Below, in pieces: positions 26,547 to 34,928 of a DNA stretch of 64,000 nt; position 1 is the first letter of the stretch; each line of letters opens with the position of its first letter. This DNA comes from CANLBN01 sp050633525 (GTDB taxonomy: Bacteria > Pseudomonadota > Gammaproteobacteria > Pseudomonadales > Cellvibrionaceae), in the NCBI GenBank assembly GCA_050633525.1, contig JBOEGR010000032.1:3730-67729 (forward strand), read 5' to 3'. The position numbers and the translations under genes were made by a program. The notes beneath the pieces are model-generated. The model did not search any database. It was not told the DNA's origin and saw nothing but the letters and a program-made list of their open reading frames with translations.

Positions 26547-26912
26547 TTACATTTTTGATTTAGCAACTAACACTATTTTTTCATAAGATTGCTTGTTCTT
26601 CGGGTGATGCGGGTGGATTTGATAGTTAAGGACTTTAACGTCATTGAGCTGGTGAAGCTCAATATCTTCATCACGAGGCCCGGTAGGGATTTCTAATGTG
26701 AGCTGTTTGATAGGCAGCCCTTTGTGTAGACCTTCAAACATCAGCTCTTGCAGATAGGGTGCTTTGGTATCGGGATCGAGTCGCCGAAGTAAAGTGAGTC
26801 CTACAGGGTAATCGTTGTCACTAGAGCGCCAGCTGACAAGGTCAATTTCTACCCATTTATCCTGATTAATATCATTGGGTGTTTCATCGAGAGGGTGCAA
26901 GTAAATCGCCAT
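26547..26912 (-). CDS. Small Hcp-like protein of unknown role
   Basis: A 121-residue protein with no signal peptide. Its layout parallels Hcp: KWVEIDLVSWRSSD matches the Hcp WxDVESISWGVGR region, then a TLLRRLDPDTKAPYLQELMFEGLHKG stretch mirrors LQITRLMDSATPKIFIESCC, and LHQLNDVKVLNYQIHPHHPKNKQSYEKIVLVAKSKM resembles the last beta strands of Hcp. It lacks the N-terminal strand and the extended loop that stack hexamers. It may be a tube variant, a chaperone-like or capping protein, or an adaptor carrying a cargo. The call of an Hcp fold is inference from pattern; it lies convergent to hcp. Confidence 0.5.
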   Translation of the reverse strand: MAIYLHPLDETPNDINQDKWVEIDLVSWRSSDNDYPVGLTLLRRLDPDTKAPYLQELMFEGLHKGLPIKQLTLEIPTGPRDEDIELHQLNDVKVLNYQIHPHHPKNKQSYEKIVLVAKSKM

Positions 26913-27231
26913 AACGAAGTTCCTCTTTTGATTGATCTACCTTTAAATACATTATCTATGTTCAATAATTGTAGGTGTTTTTAACTAATTTGTAACCTTA
27001 TCCCTTTTCTCGCTTTTTTAAGTCCTTCCCGATTCATATGTTAATTGGCATAAAAGTATTAAATATCAATGTCTTAGCTGTTTTGAAAGCCTTCCTATAG
27101 CTTTTAGGTGAGATAGGTGTAGCCAGTTTTAGATGCTAACAGATATTCCTCTAGTTATAATTTGTACAGTATTTCTTGAGCCAGTAACGGCATCCACATA
27201 GACTGCATAGCATTATAAAAAGAGTCAGATT
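26913..27231. promoter_or_regulatory. Divergent intergenic region
   Basis: About 320 AT-rich bases separate the minus-strand Hcp-like gene from the plus-strand sensor kinase. It must hold a promoter for each. No repeat, RNA gene or known operator was recognised. Confidence 0.5.
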
Positions 27232-28932
27232 ATGACATCGTGTTTTAATTTTATTTCTCAAAATTACCGCTTTATTGCTTCAATTTGCTGCTTTTTGGGT
27301 TCTTCTTTCGCTAGCGCTGATCGTTGGTCTACGGGAGATAATCTCATTATTGTGGGTGGTGACTACAACTTTCCTCCTTACGAGTATCTTGATAAGGGGG
27401 GGCAGCCAGCGGGTTATAACGTCGAGTTGACTAAGGCAATAGCGGAGGTCATGGGCTTTAAGATAGAGATACGCCTAGGTGACTGGGATAACATGCTTGG
27501 CGCACTCAATATGGGCGATGTTGATGTGCTTCAAGGTATTGTTCCATCGGAGGAGAGAAAAAAGAAATTTTCCTTTAGTTCGGCCCATGCAATTATTCAT
27601 CATTCGGTTTTTGCCCGGAAGGGAACGCCTGCCCCAGAGGGATTAAATGGTTTAGAAAACAAAGCAGTCATGGTGCAAAACAAGAGTATCATGCATGAAT
27701 ATTTGTTACAGAATAAGGTGAATGCCAATATTTTTCCTGTCACCGCTCATGTTGACGCTTTACGGTCCTTGGCATCGGGCGAGCATGATTATGCACTAGT
27801 GGCTAACTTACCAGGGCTTTATTTAGGGAAGGAATTTGGTTTAAGCAATTTAGTGTTGGTTGGAAAACCCTTTACTTCTCAACGCTATGGTTACGGGGTT
27901 CTCAAAGGGAATGAATCTTTGGTGGCCCAGTTTAGTGAAGGCTTGGCTATCTTGCGCAATACGGGAAGGCAGCAAGAGATTTACGATAAGTGGTTGGGAG
28001 TATTGGAGCAAGAACAAGTACCGCCTTGGCAACAGTTTGGTCTGTTAGCCGTATGGGTTTCGGTTTTATTACTGCTGGTTACCGGTGTGGTTACGTTTTG
28101 GAATCGTACTTTACGAACTCAGGTGGGTAAGAGAACAGATGAGTTACATCAACATCAGCAGCAATTGATACAAGCCGATAAAATGGCATCGTTAGGAATA
28201 TTGGTTTCAGGTGTTGCTCACGAAATTAATAATCCTACAGGCTTGCTGCTACTCAATTTGCCTTTGGTTAATGATGCTTGGCGTGATTCTCAAGGGATTT
28301 TAGAGGCTCATTATCAACAGTTTGGTGATTTTGAATTGGCAGGCTTGAAGTATTCCCGTTTGCGAGATGAATTGCCTATTGTTCTAGATGAGATGAAAGG
28401 GGGCGCGACTCGTATAAAACGTATTGTTGAAGATTTAAAAGACTTCGCGCGTCATGACGCTGTCGATAATGACACTTTAGTTGATGTTAACGACGTAGTG
28501 GCCACTGCAATACGTTTAGTTGATACCAGTATTCGGAAATCTACCCATCATTTTGTGGTTGAGTACGATAAAAATTTACCGTTAGTGAAGGTTAATGCTC
28601 AGCGTATTGAACAAATTATTATTAACTTAATATTAAATGCGTGTCAGGCATTAACGAGTCTCGGTCAAAAGGTATCTGTGAGTACAGTCTATAATAAATC
28701 GCAAAAAAAGGTTGTTATAACGGTGGCGGACGAAGGTTCGGGTATCGAAAAAGGCGATCTTACAAAATTAACCGATCCTTTTTTTACCACTAAACGTGAT
28801 CATGGCGGTACGGGCTTGGGTTTGTCGGTCTCGGCGGGAATTGCAAAAGCGTACGGTGGCAAGCTCCTATTTAACTCTCAAAAAAATGTAGGTACTCAAG
28901 TTCATTTGGAACTACCCGTTTCAGATGTTTGA
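27232..28932 (+). CDS. Sensor histidine kinase with periplasmic solute-binding (SBP_bac_3) sensor
   Basis: A membrane histidine kinase of 566 residues that senses a small ligand, probably an amino acid or similar compound, outside the inner membrane. Domains in order: signal peptide (1-28), a type-3 solute-binding domain (about 37-255; VGGDYNFPPYEYLDKGGQPAGYNVEL), one membrane segment (about 268-290), then the kinase core: H-box GVAHEINNP with phospho-acceptor His330, N-box NLILNACQAL, G1 DEGSGIEKGD, F-box FFTTK and G2 GGTGLGLS. No PAS or HAMP domain is seen. It is 51 bases ahead of its response regulator. The ligand and target genes cannot be read from the sequence. Confidence 0.9.
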   Translation: MTSCFNFISQNYRFIASICCFLGSSFASADRWSTGDNLIIVGGDYNFPPYEYLDKGGQPAGYNVELTKAIAEVMGFKIEIRLGDWDNMLGALNMGDVDVLQGIVPSEERKKKFSFSSAHAIIHHSVFARKGTPAPEGLNGLENKAVMVQNKSIMHEYLLQNKVNANIFPVTAHVDALRSLASGEHDYALVANLPGLYLGKEFGLSNLVLVGKPFTSQRYGYGVLKGNESLVAQFSEGLAILRNTGRQQEIYDKWLGVLEQEQVPPWQQFGLLAVWVSVLLLLVTGVVTFWNRTLRTQVGKRTDELHQHQQQLIQADKMASLGILVSGVAHEINNPTGLLLLNLPLVNDAWRDSQGILEAHYQQFGDFELAGLKYSRLRDELPIVLDEMKGGATRIKRIVEDLKDFARHDAVDNDTLVDVNDVVATAIRLVDTSIRKSTHHFVVEYDKNLPLVKVNAQRIEQIIINLILNACQALTSLGQKVSVSTVYNKSQKKVVITVADEGSGIEKGDLTKLTDPFFTTKRDHGGTGLGLSVSAGIAKAYGGKLLFNSQKNVGTQVHLELPVSDV

Positions 28933-28983
28933 AACTATAGAAATAATTTTTAATTAACTTAATGGCTAAACGAAAATAATAAT

Positions 28984-30387
28984 ATGAACGAATCAATTTA
29001 CCCTGAATTTAGTGTTTTATTAATCGATGATGAGGTCTCTTATTTGCGCAGTTTAAGACTGTTGCTAGAACGTAAGGGAGATATCAATAATATTTTAGTC
29101 TGCGAAGATAGTCGCCAAGCAATGGATATATTGGCTAGAGAGCATGTTGGTGTTGTCTTGTTGGATCTCACGATGCCTCATATCTCAGGCATGGATTTGC
29201 TGAATATAATCAGTGAAGAATACCCTGAAATAGCGGTAATTGTTATTAGTGGCTTAAACAATGCAGATGCCGCAGTAGCGGCGTTAAAGGCAGGTGCTTT
29301 TGATTATTTTGTCAAAACCACGGAAGAAGGAAGGCTCGTTGAAGGCGTGAAAAGAACGGTTCTTATGCAGCAAATGCGTCGCCAGAACACGTCATTACAG
29401 CAGCGTATCTTGAGTGATCGTTTAGATAATCCTGAAATATTTGATGGCTTTATTTCTAAAAATAAAAAAGTGAATGCCATCTTTCATTATGTAGAGTCAA
29501 TAGCGTCAAGTATTCAGCCTATTCTTATTACCGGGGAAAGTGGTACTGGAAAAGAACTGATTGCTAAAGCATGCCACGATGCGAGTGGTAGGCAGGGCCC
29601 GCTTGTGACGGTGAATGTGGCAGCCCTAGATGATGACTTATTTGCGGATACCTTATTTGGTCATCAGCAAGGTGCTTTCGCCGGTGCGGCTAAAGAGCGT
29701 AAGGGTTTGATTGATCAGGCGGCTAACGGCACTTTGTTTCTAGATGAAATAGGAGAGCTAACGAAGCAGTCACAAGTTAAACTACTTCGCTTATTGCAAG
29801 AAGGGGAATATTATCCTCTCGGGAGTGATCTACCTAAGCGCTCACGAGCGAGAATTATTGCGGCCACTCATCAAGTATTAGATGAACATTTGCAAGACGG
29901 CTCTTTCCGAAAAGATTTGTATTATCGATTGTGTACTCATAGTATTAAATTGCCTCCGCTGCGTTCTCGAAAAGAAGATATTCCTTTGTTATTAGATTAT
30001 TTTATTGAGCGTGCAGCTTCAGAATTAGGTAAACCGACACCAACTTATCCGCCTGAACTGCCGGTTTTACTGAGTAATTATACTTTCCCCGGTAATGTTA
30101 GGGAATTGAAGTCGATGGTCTACGATGCGACTAGTCGCCACCGTTCTCGCTTATTATCGATGGAAGTCTTTCGGGTGATTATTGATGCTGACTTACAAAA
30201 ACCACTTGCGTTACCAAAGAACGCGGTGCAGTTCCACCCCGACTTACCTTTGCCTTCTTTAAATGAGATGGACGATTATTTAATTGAAGAGGCAATGTCT
30301 CGCGCAGGCCACAATCAATCGCTTGCTGCTCGAATGTTAGGTATTTCTCAGCCAGCTCTTAGCAAGCGTTTGAAAAAGAAGAAGTAA
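28984..30387 (+). CDS. NtrC-family response regulator with variant GAFAGA loop
   Basis: A 467-residue regulator with a receiver domain (1-125; Asp15/Asp16, phospho-acceptor Asp61 in VLLDLTMP, Lys111), an AAA+ ATPase (about 155-385; Walker A GESGTGKE at 184-191, Walker B LFLDEIGEL) and a C-terminal Fis-type helix-turn-helix (NQSLAARMLGISQPALSKRLKKKK). The sigma-54 contact loop, normally GAFTGA, reads GAFAGA (230-235), so the Thr that touches sigma-54 is replaced by Ala. It may therefore activate sigma-54 poorly, use another mode, or work as a repressor. Partner of the kinase just upstream; targets unknown. Confidence 0.9.
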   Translation: MNESIYPEFSVLLIDDEVSYLRSLRLLLERKGDINNILVCEDSRQAMDILAREHVGVVLLDLTMPHISGMDLLNIISEEYPEIAVIVISGLNNADAAVAALKAGAFDYFVKTTEEGRLVEGVKRTVLMQQMRRQNTSLQQRILSDRLDNPEIFDGFISKNKKVNAIFHYVESIASSIQPILITGESGTGKELIAKACHDASGRQGPLVTVNVAALDDDLFADTLFGHQQGAFAGAAKERKGLIDQAANGTLFLDEIGELTKQSQVKLLRLLQEGEYYPLGSDLPKRSRARIIAATHQVLDEHLQDGSFRKDLYYRLCTHSIKLPPLRSRKEDIPLLLDYFIERAASELGKPTPTYPPELPVLLSNYTFPGNVRELKSMVYDATSRHRSRLLSMEVFRVIIDADLQKPLALPKNAVQFHPDLPLPSLNEMDDYLIEEAMSRAGHNQSLAARMLGISQPALSKRLKKKK

Positions 30388-30452
30388 TACGGAGGGGGTT
30401 GTCTATAGCAAGGTGAAACGGCTGCGCTAAACAAGAGGTTGCCTAAAAACTT

Positions 30453-30489
30453 TATTGCCCTCTCTTATTTGTATATAGAGAGGGCAATA
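30453..30489. terminator. Bidirectional terminator between the regulator and fabB
   Basis: A perfect 12-base stem (TATTGCCCTCTC with GAGAGGGCAATA) with a 13-base AT loop sits between the convergent genes. The flanking sequence has short A and T runs but no strong T-tract on either side, so efficiency is uncertain. Confidence 0.65.
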
Positions 30490-30511
30490 GTTGTTCGAGA
30501 GTGTGAATTGT

Positions 30512-31723
30512 TTAAGACAGTTTTTCGAATACCAATGATGAATTAGTACCGCCAAATCCAAAGCTATTCGATAATACCCTGTTGAGGGTGGCATCTTGTT
30601 TTTCTAGGGCGATGGGTACACCTTCAGCGGCGTCATCTAAGGTTTCTATGTTGGCCGATGCACAAATAAAGTCATTTTCCATCATCAATAGAGAGTAAAC
30701 AGCTTCTTGTACGCCCGTTGCGCCTAAGGAGTGGCCTGTCAATGATTTTGTCGAGCTGATGGCAGGAATGTTGTCGCCAAACACTTCTTTAATTGCTTTT
30801 AGCTCGGCAATATCCCCCACGGGTGTGCTGGTTCCGTGGGCATTGATATAGTCAATAGGGCCATTTAAGCCTGACATTGCTTGTCGCATGCAGCGAGCTG
30901 CACCTTCGCCAGAAGGGGCAACCATGTCATAGCCGTCAGATGTGGCGCCATAGCCAACAACCTCGGCATAAATCTTTGCTCCGCGCGCTTTGGCGTGTTC
31001 GTACTCTTCAAGCACTAAGCAGCCACCACCACCGCCAATGACGAACCCGTCACGTTGGGCATCATAAGCGCGGGAGGCTTGTGTCGGTTTGTCATTATAG
31101 CCCGTCGACAGGGCTCCCATCGCATCAAAGAGGCAGGTCATGGACCAGTGTTCTTCTTCACCGCCACCGGCGAATACGACGTCTTGCTTGCCCAGTTGAA
31201 TCAGCTCCATTGCATTACCAATACAGTGAGCGCTTGTTGCGCAAGCCGATGAAATTGAGTAGTTGACCCCTTTAATCTTGAATGGGGTCGCTAGGCACGC
31301 TGATACGGTACTTCCCATGGTTTGGGTGACACGATAGGGCCCAATGCGTTTAACGCCTTTTTTACGTAATATATCAACGGCTTCAACTTGATTGTTAGAT
31401 GAAGCTCCACCAGATCCCATGATAATACCGGTGCGCTCATTGGAGACATCGCTCTCATCAAGTCCAGAGTCAGCGATTGCTTGCTCCATCGCAATATAAG
31501 AAAATGCCGCTGCATCGCCCATAAAGCGCAATACTTTTCTATCGATATGGTCTGCCAGGTTGATTTCAATATTACCAGCGATGTGGCTGCGCAAGCCCAT
31601 CTCTGCATATATTTCTTGAAATCGAATACCCGAGCGACCTTGCTGAAGTGCTTCTAGCACACTGGATTGATCATTACCTAGGCAGGATACGATTCCCATG
31701 CCAGTGACGACGACTCGCTTCAT
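30512..31723 (-). CDS. fabB: FabB, 3-oxoacyl-ACP synthase I
   Basis: FabB condenses acyl-ACP with malonyl-ACP and is required to elongate the cis-unsaturated intermediate made by FabA. The 403 residues show the active-site block SSACATSAHC, NAHGTSTPVGD with its catalytic His, and KSLTGHSLGATG with the second His, plus SNSFGFGGTNSSLVFEK at the end. It follows fabA on the minus strand with a gap of 100 bases, the classic fabA-fabB pair of bacteria that make unsaturated fatty acids anaerobically. Confidence 0.96.
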   Translation of the reverse strand: MKRVVVTGMGIVSCLGNDQSSVLEALQQGRSGIRFQEIYAEMGLRSHIAGNIEINLADHIDRKVLRFMGDAAAFSYIAMEQAIADSGLDESDVSNERTGIIMGSGGASSNNQVEAVDILRKKGVKRIGPYRVTQTMGSTVSACLATPFKIKGVNYSISSACATSAHCIGNAMELIQLGKQDVVFAGGGEEEHWSMTCLFDAMGALSTGYNDKPTQASRAYDAQRDGFVIGGGGGCLVLEEYEHAKARGAKIYAEVVGYGATSDGYDMVAPSGEGAARCMRQAMSGLNGPIDYINAHGTSTPVGDIAELKAIKEVFGDNIPAISSTKSLTGHSLGATGVQEAVYSLLMMENDFICASANIETLDDAAEGVPIALEKQDATLNRVLSNSFGFGGTNSSLVFEKLS

Positions 31724-31823
31724 ATAAGCACCTCAAATGTTATTCACTTATTATTGCATAATCGCTCAAGGTATCACCTGATACCTTAGTTGAGCAGCCT
31801 ATGACAGTTTTTTTATGTAATAG

Positions 31824-32348
31824 TTAGAAAGAGTCTGTGTTGGAGAATAGTCCCACACGTAGATCTTTAGCAAAGTAGATATCTTTTCCGTCTACCGATA
31901 CGCGTCCATCCGCAATACCCATAATCAGTTTGCGCTCAATAACACGCTTGAGATTGATGTGGTAGGTCACGAGTTTAGAGGAGGGTAATATTTGCCCGGT
32001 AAACTTCACTTCGCCAGAACCTAATGCGCGACCGCGACCGGGGTTGCCTCTCCAGCCCAGATAAAAGCCAACGAGTTGCCACATGGCATCTAAGCCTAGG
32101 CAGCCTGGCATAACAGGGTCTCCGGGGAAGTGGCAGTCAAAAAACCACAAATCAGGTGTGATATCGAGCTCTGCAATGATTTCGCCTTTGCCAAATTCGC
32201 CACCGGTTGTTGATATGTGAGGGATTCGGTCTAGCATCAACATATTGGGCATAGGCAGTTGAGCATTCCCGGGGCCAAACATTTTACCTTCACCGCAGGC
32301 GAGAAGTTCTTCTTTGTTATAAGAGTTTTTAGGTTCAAAAGAGTCCAT
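31824..32348 (-). CDS. fabA: FabA, 3-hydroxydecanoyl-ACP dehydratase/isomerase
   Basis: FabA dehydrates 3-hydroxydecanoyl-ACP and isomerises the product to the cis-3 form, starting unsaturated fatty acid synthesis. The 174 residues (family about 171) contain FFDCHFPGDPVMPGCLGLDAMWQLVGFYLGW with the catalytic His of CHFPGDPVMPGC and the Asp of LGLDAMWQ. The protein starts MDSFEPKNSYNKEELLACGEGKMFGPGNAQLP, as in Pseudomonas FabA. It is divergent from galU over 241 bases, which hold two palindromes. Confidence 0.96.
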   Translation of the reverse strand: MDSFEPKNSYNKEELLACGEGKMFGPGNAQLPMPNMLMLDRIPHISTTGGEFGKGEIIAELDITPDLWFFDCHFPGDPVMPGCLGLDAMWQLVGFYLGWRGNPGRGRALGSGEVKFTGQILPSSKLVTYHINLKRVIERKLIMGIADGRVSVDGKDIYFAKDLRVGLFSNTDSF

Positions 32349-32479
32349 GTTGGCATCCGAGTTAATTTAAATAGGGCCTCGCAGCTATCGAGTAGCTGAG
32401 AAAGGCGCTGTATTTTACCGGTTGACGGGGGTATGTCTAGGGTTACCTTGACATTAGTCTTAGATCAACTACTTATGAT

Positions 32480-32520
32480 TGTGACTTTATTTGTCACACA
32501 ATAATCATAAAGTTTATGAT
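32480..32520. promoter_or_regulatory. Two adjacent palindromes between fabA and galU
   Basis: TGTGAC-N7-GTCACA (32480-32498) is followed by the perfect 17-base palindrome ATCATAAAGTTTATGAT (32504-32520). Both lie in the divergent promoter region. They look like operators, but neither matches a motif I can name with confidence. The galU start is 70 bases downstream. Confidence 0.45.
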
Positions 32521-32589
32521 ATTGTTACACTTTTAAGTCCATGCTCCTCTCTAATTAAGCTAAGATCTTAACAATTAAGGAATTTTTCA

Positions 32590-33420
32590 ATGATCAAAAA
32601 ATGTCTTTTCCCCGTAGCAGGCTACGGTACTCGTTTCTTACCAGCGACTAAATCTATGCCTAAAGAAATGCTTCCTGTCGTCAATAAGCCACTTGTTCAA
32701 TACGGAGTTGAAGAGTGTTTGGAAGCAGGGTTGACTGAGGTTGGCTTTGTAACTGGTCGAGGCAAACGAGCCATTGCAGATCACTTTGATGTCAACTATG
32801 AATTAGAGAAAGAGATTGCTGGTACGAGTAAAGAGCAATATTTAGCCAGTATTCGTAATGTCATGGATAAGGGCCAGTTCTCTCTAACCCGACAGAAGTC
32901 AATGAAAGGTTTGGGTGATGCCATCCTTAATGGCCGACGTTTGATGGGCGATGAAGCTTTTGGTGTTGTACTGTCTGATGACCTTTGCCTAACAGAAAAA
33001 GGTGAAGATGGCGTTTTATTGCAAATGGTTAAGCTGTTTAAGCAGTTTCGTTGCAGTATTGTGGCCATTCAAGAAGTGCCTGAAGATCAAATCAGTAAAT
33101 TTGGTGTCATCGCAGGCGATAAGATCAAAGATGGCCTTTTTCAGGTAACCGACATGGTTGAGAAGCCGGCTCTTGAAGATGCACCGAGTAATTTGGCTAT
33201 TATTGGTCGTTACATTTTAACACCTGATATTTTCGATATTATTGAAGCGACTCCACCGGGCAAGAATGGCGAAGTACAGTTGACAGACGCTCTGCTGACT
33301 CAAGCGAAAAATGGCTGTGTGATGGCGTATAAATTCAAAGGTAGCCGCTTTGATTGCGGTAGCGTTGAAGGTTTTGTTGAAGCCACTAACTACGTTTATG
33401 AGAATGTTTATAGCGGATAA
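32590..33420 (+). CDS. galU: GalU, UTP-glucose-1-phosphate uridylyltransferase
   Basis: GalU makes UDP-glucose for surface polysaccharides and glycosylation. The 276 residues start KKCLFPVAGYGTRFLPATKSMPKEMLPVVNKPLVQYGVEE, the nucleotide-binding signature, followed by GLGDAILNGRRLMGDEAFGVVLSDDL and VEKPALEDAPSNLAIIGRYIL, then FKGSRFDCGSVEGFVEA. AAGGA lies about eight bases before the ATG. It is the first of a run of nucleotide-sugar genes. Confidence 0.95.
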   Translation: MIKKCLFPVAGYGTRFLPATKSMPKEMLPVVNKPLVQYGVEECLEAGLTEVGFVTGRGKRAIADHFDVNYELEKEIAGTSKEQYLASIRNVMDKGQFSLTRQKSMKGLGDAILNGRRLMGDEAFGVVLSDDLCLTEKGEDGVLLQMVKLFKQFRCSIVAIQEVPEDQISKFGVIAGDKIKDGLFQVTDMVEKPALEDAPSNLAIIGRYILTPDIFDIIEATPPGKNGEVQLTDALLTQAKNGCVMAYKFKGSRFDCGSVEGFVEATNYVYENVYSG

Positions 33421-33484
33421 AGTTTTTTGCTCTACTTTTTCAAGCGAACTAAACATAACTTACTAACTTGGTGTATCAACATCT

Positions 33485-34840
33485 ATGTCAGAACTAACCT
33501 GCTTTAAGGCTTACGATATTCGTGGTCGAGTACCCGATCAATTAAATGAAGAGATCGCTTACCGTATCGGTAGAGCATTTGTTGCATTTTTAGAGGCAAA
33601 AACTGTCGTTGTGGGGCATGATATTCGCCTTACCAGTGAATCGCTCACCAATGCCTTGGTTGATGGTATTACTGACGGTGGTGCCGATGTATTGCATATC
33701 GGTCAATGCGGTACAGAGGAGGTGTATTTCGCTACCTTTAATAACCCTGTCGATGGTGGCATTTGTGTCACCGCAAGCCATAACCCTATGGATTATAACG
33801 GCATGAAGTTTGTGCGTGAGGGTTCCAAACCGATTAGTGGTGATACAGGTTTATTAAAGATTAAAGCCTTGGCTGAGCAGAATAATTTCGCTTCTGCAGT
33901 GAAGAAAGGCAGTGTAAAAAGTTTGGATAGCCGTCCGGATTATCTTAAGCATCTCTTGTCTTATGTTGATGTTAATCAATTACGTCCACTTAAAATTGTA
34001 TCTAACCCTGGTAATGGTGGTGCAGGATTGGTGATGGATCGACTTGAGGGTGTACTGCCGTTTGAATTAATCAAAGTGCATCATCAACCCGATGGCACTT
34101 TCCCTAATGGCATTCCTAACCCTCTAGAGCCTCAGAACCGTGCATCAACCATTGAAGCGGTTAAAGCGAACAACGCTGATGTGGGTTTGGCTTGGGATGG
34201 TGACTTTGACCGTTGTTTTTTCTTTGATGAAAATGGCCGTTTTATCGAAGGTTACTACATTGTTGGCATGTTAGCGGAAGCATTTTTGGCGAAGCACAAT
34301 GATGCAGCTATCGTTCATGACCCTCGCCTTACATGGAATACTCAAGAACTCGTTAAAGCGGCAAACGGGCGCCCGATTGAAAGTAAAACGGGGCATGCAT
34401 TTATTAAAGAGCGTATGCGCTCGGAAGATGCTGTGTATGGTGGAGAAATGAGTGCTCACCATTATTTTCGTGATTTTGCGTATTGCGACAGCGGTATGAT
34501 TCCTTGGTTATTGGTCGTGGAATTGCTTTGTTCAAGTGGCAAAACACTCTCACAGTTAGTCGATGACCGAATGGCTGCTTTTCCTTGTAGTGGTGAGATT
34601 AATAGTAAAGTGGCCGATCCTGCTGCTTTATTGTCGTCGATTCAGGCGCGTTATGAAAATGATGCCGAGCAGACTGAGCATATTGATGGTCTTTCGATGA
34701 GTTTTGGGTCTTGGCGTTTCAACTTGAGAATGTCAAACACAGAACCTTTAGTTAGGTTAAATGTTGAGTCTAGAGGCGATGTGAGTCTGATGGAAGCCAA
34801 ACGTGATGAATTATTAGCTATAATACGTGCCAACCATTAG
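33485..34840 (+). CDS. manB: Phosphomannomutase (ManB/CpsG type)
   Basis: Interconverts mannose 6-phosphate and mannose 1-phosphate for GDP-mannose synthesis (perhaps also glucose phosphates). The 451 residues have FKAYDIRGRVPDQLNEEIAYRIGRAF at the N-terminus, the phosphoserine loop TASHNPMDYNGMK, the metal loop WDGDFDRCFFFDE, the sugar loop GGEMSAHHYFRDFAYCDSG and the phosphate loop RMSNTEPLVRLNVE. The similarity is closest to the CpsG type. It lies between galU and the sugar transferase; manC at 39882 would use its product. Confidence 0.92.
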   Translation: MSELTCFKAYDIRGRVPDQLNEEIAYRIGRAFVAFLEAKTVVVGHDIRLTSESLTNALVDGITDGGADVLHIGQCGTEEVYFATFNNPVDGGICVTASHNPMDYNGMKFVREGSKPISGDTGLLKIKALAEQNNFASAVKKGSVKSLDSRPDYLKHLLSYVDVNQLRPLKIVSNPGNGGAGLVMDRLEGVLPFELIKVHHQPDGTFPNGIPNPLEPQNRASTIEAVKANNADVGLAWDGDFDRCFFFDENGRFIEGYYIVGMLAEAFLAKHNDAAIVHDPRLTWNTQELVKAANGRPIESKTGHAFIKERMRSEDAVYGGEMSAHHYFRDFAYCDSGMIPWLLVVELLCSSGKTLSQLVDDRMAAFPCSGEINSKVADPAALLSSIQARYENDAEQTEHIDGLSMSFGSWRFNLRMSNTEPLVRLNVESRGDVSLMEAKRDELLAIIRANH

Positions 34841-34928
34841 TCTATTAATGGGTTTAAAGGCAATATCTGTTGTCTATTTTTCGACTTCAAAAATCTTCTA
34901 AAGTGTAAGTGGGGCAAATTAACTAACA

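Noticed and set aside
32480..32498. CRP-like site TGTGA...TCACA before galU
   Set aside because: The half sites are nine bases apart instead of six, so it is described only as a palindrome.
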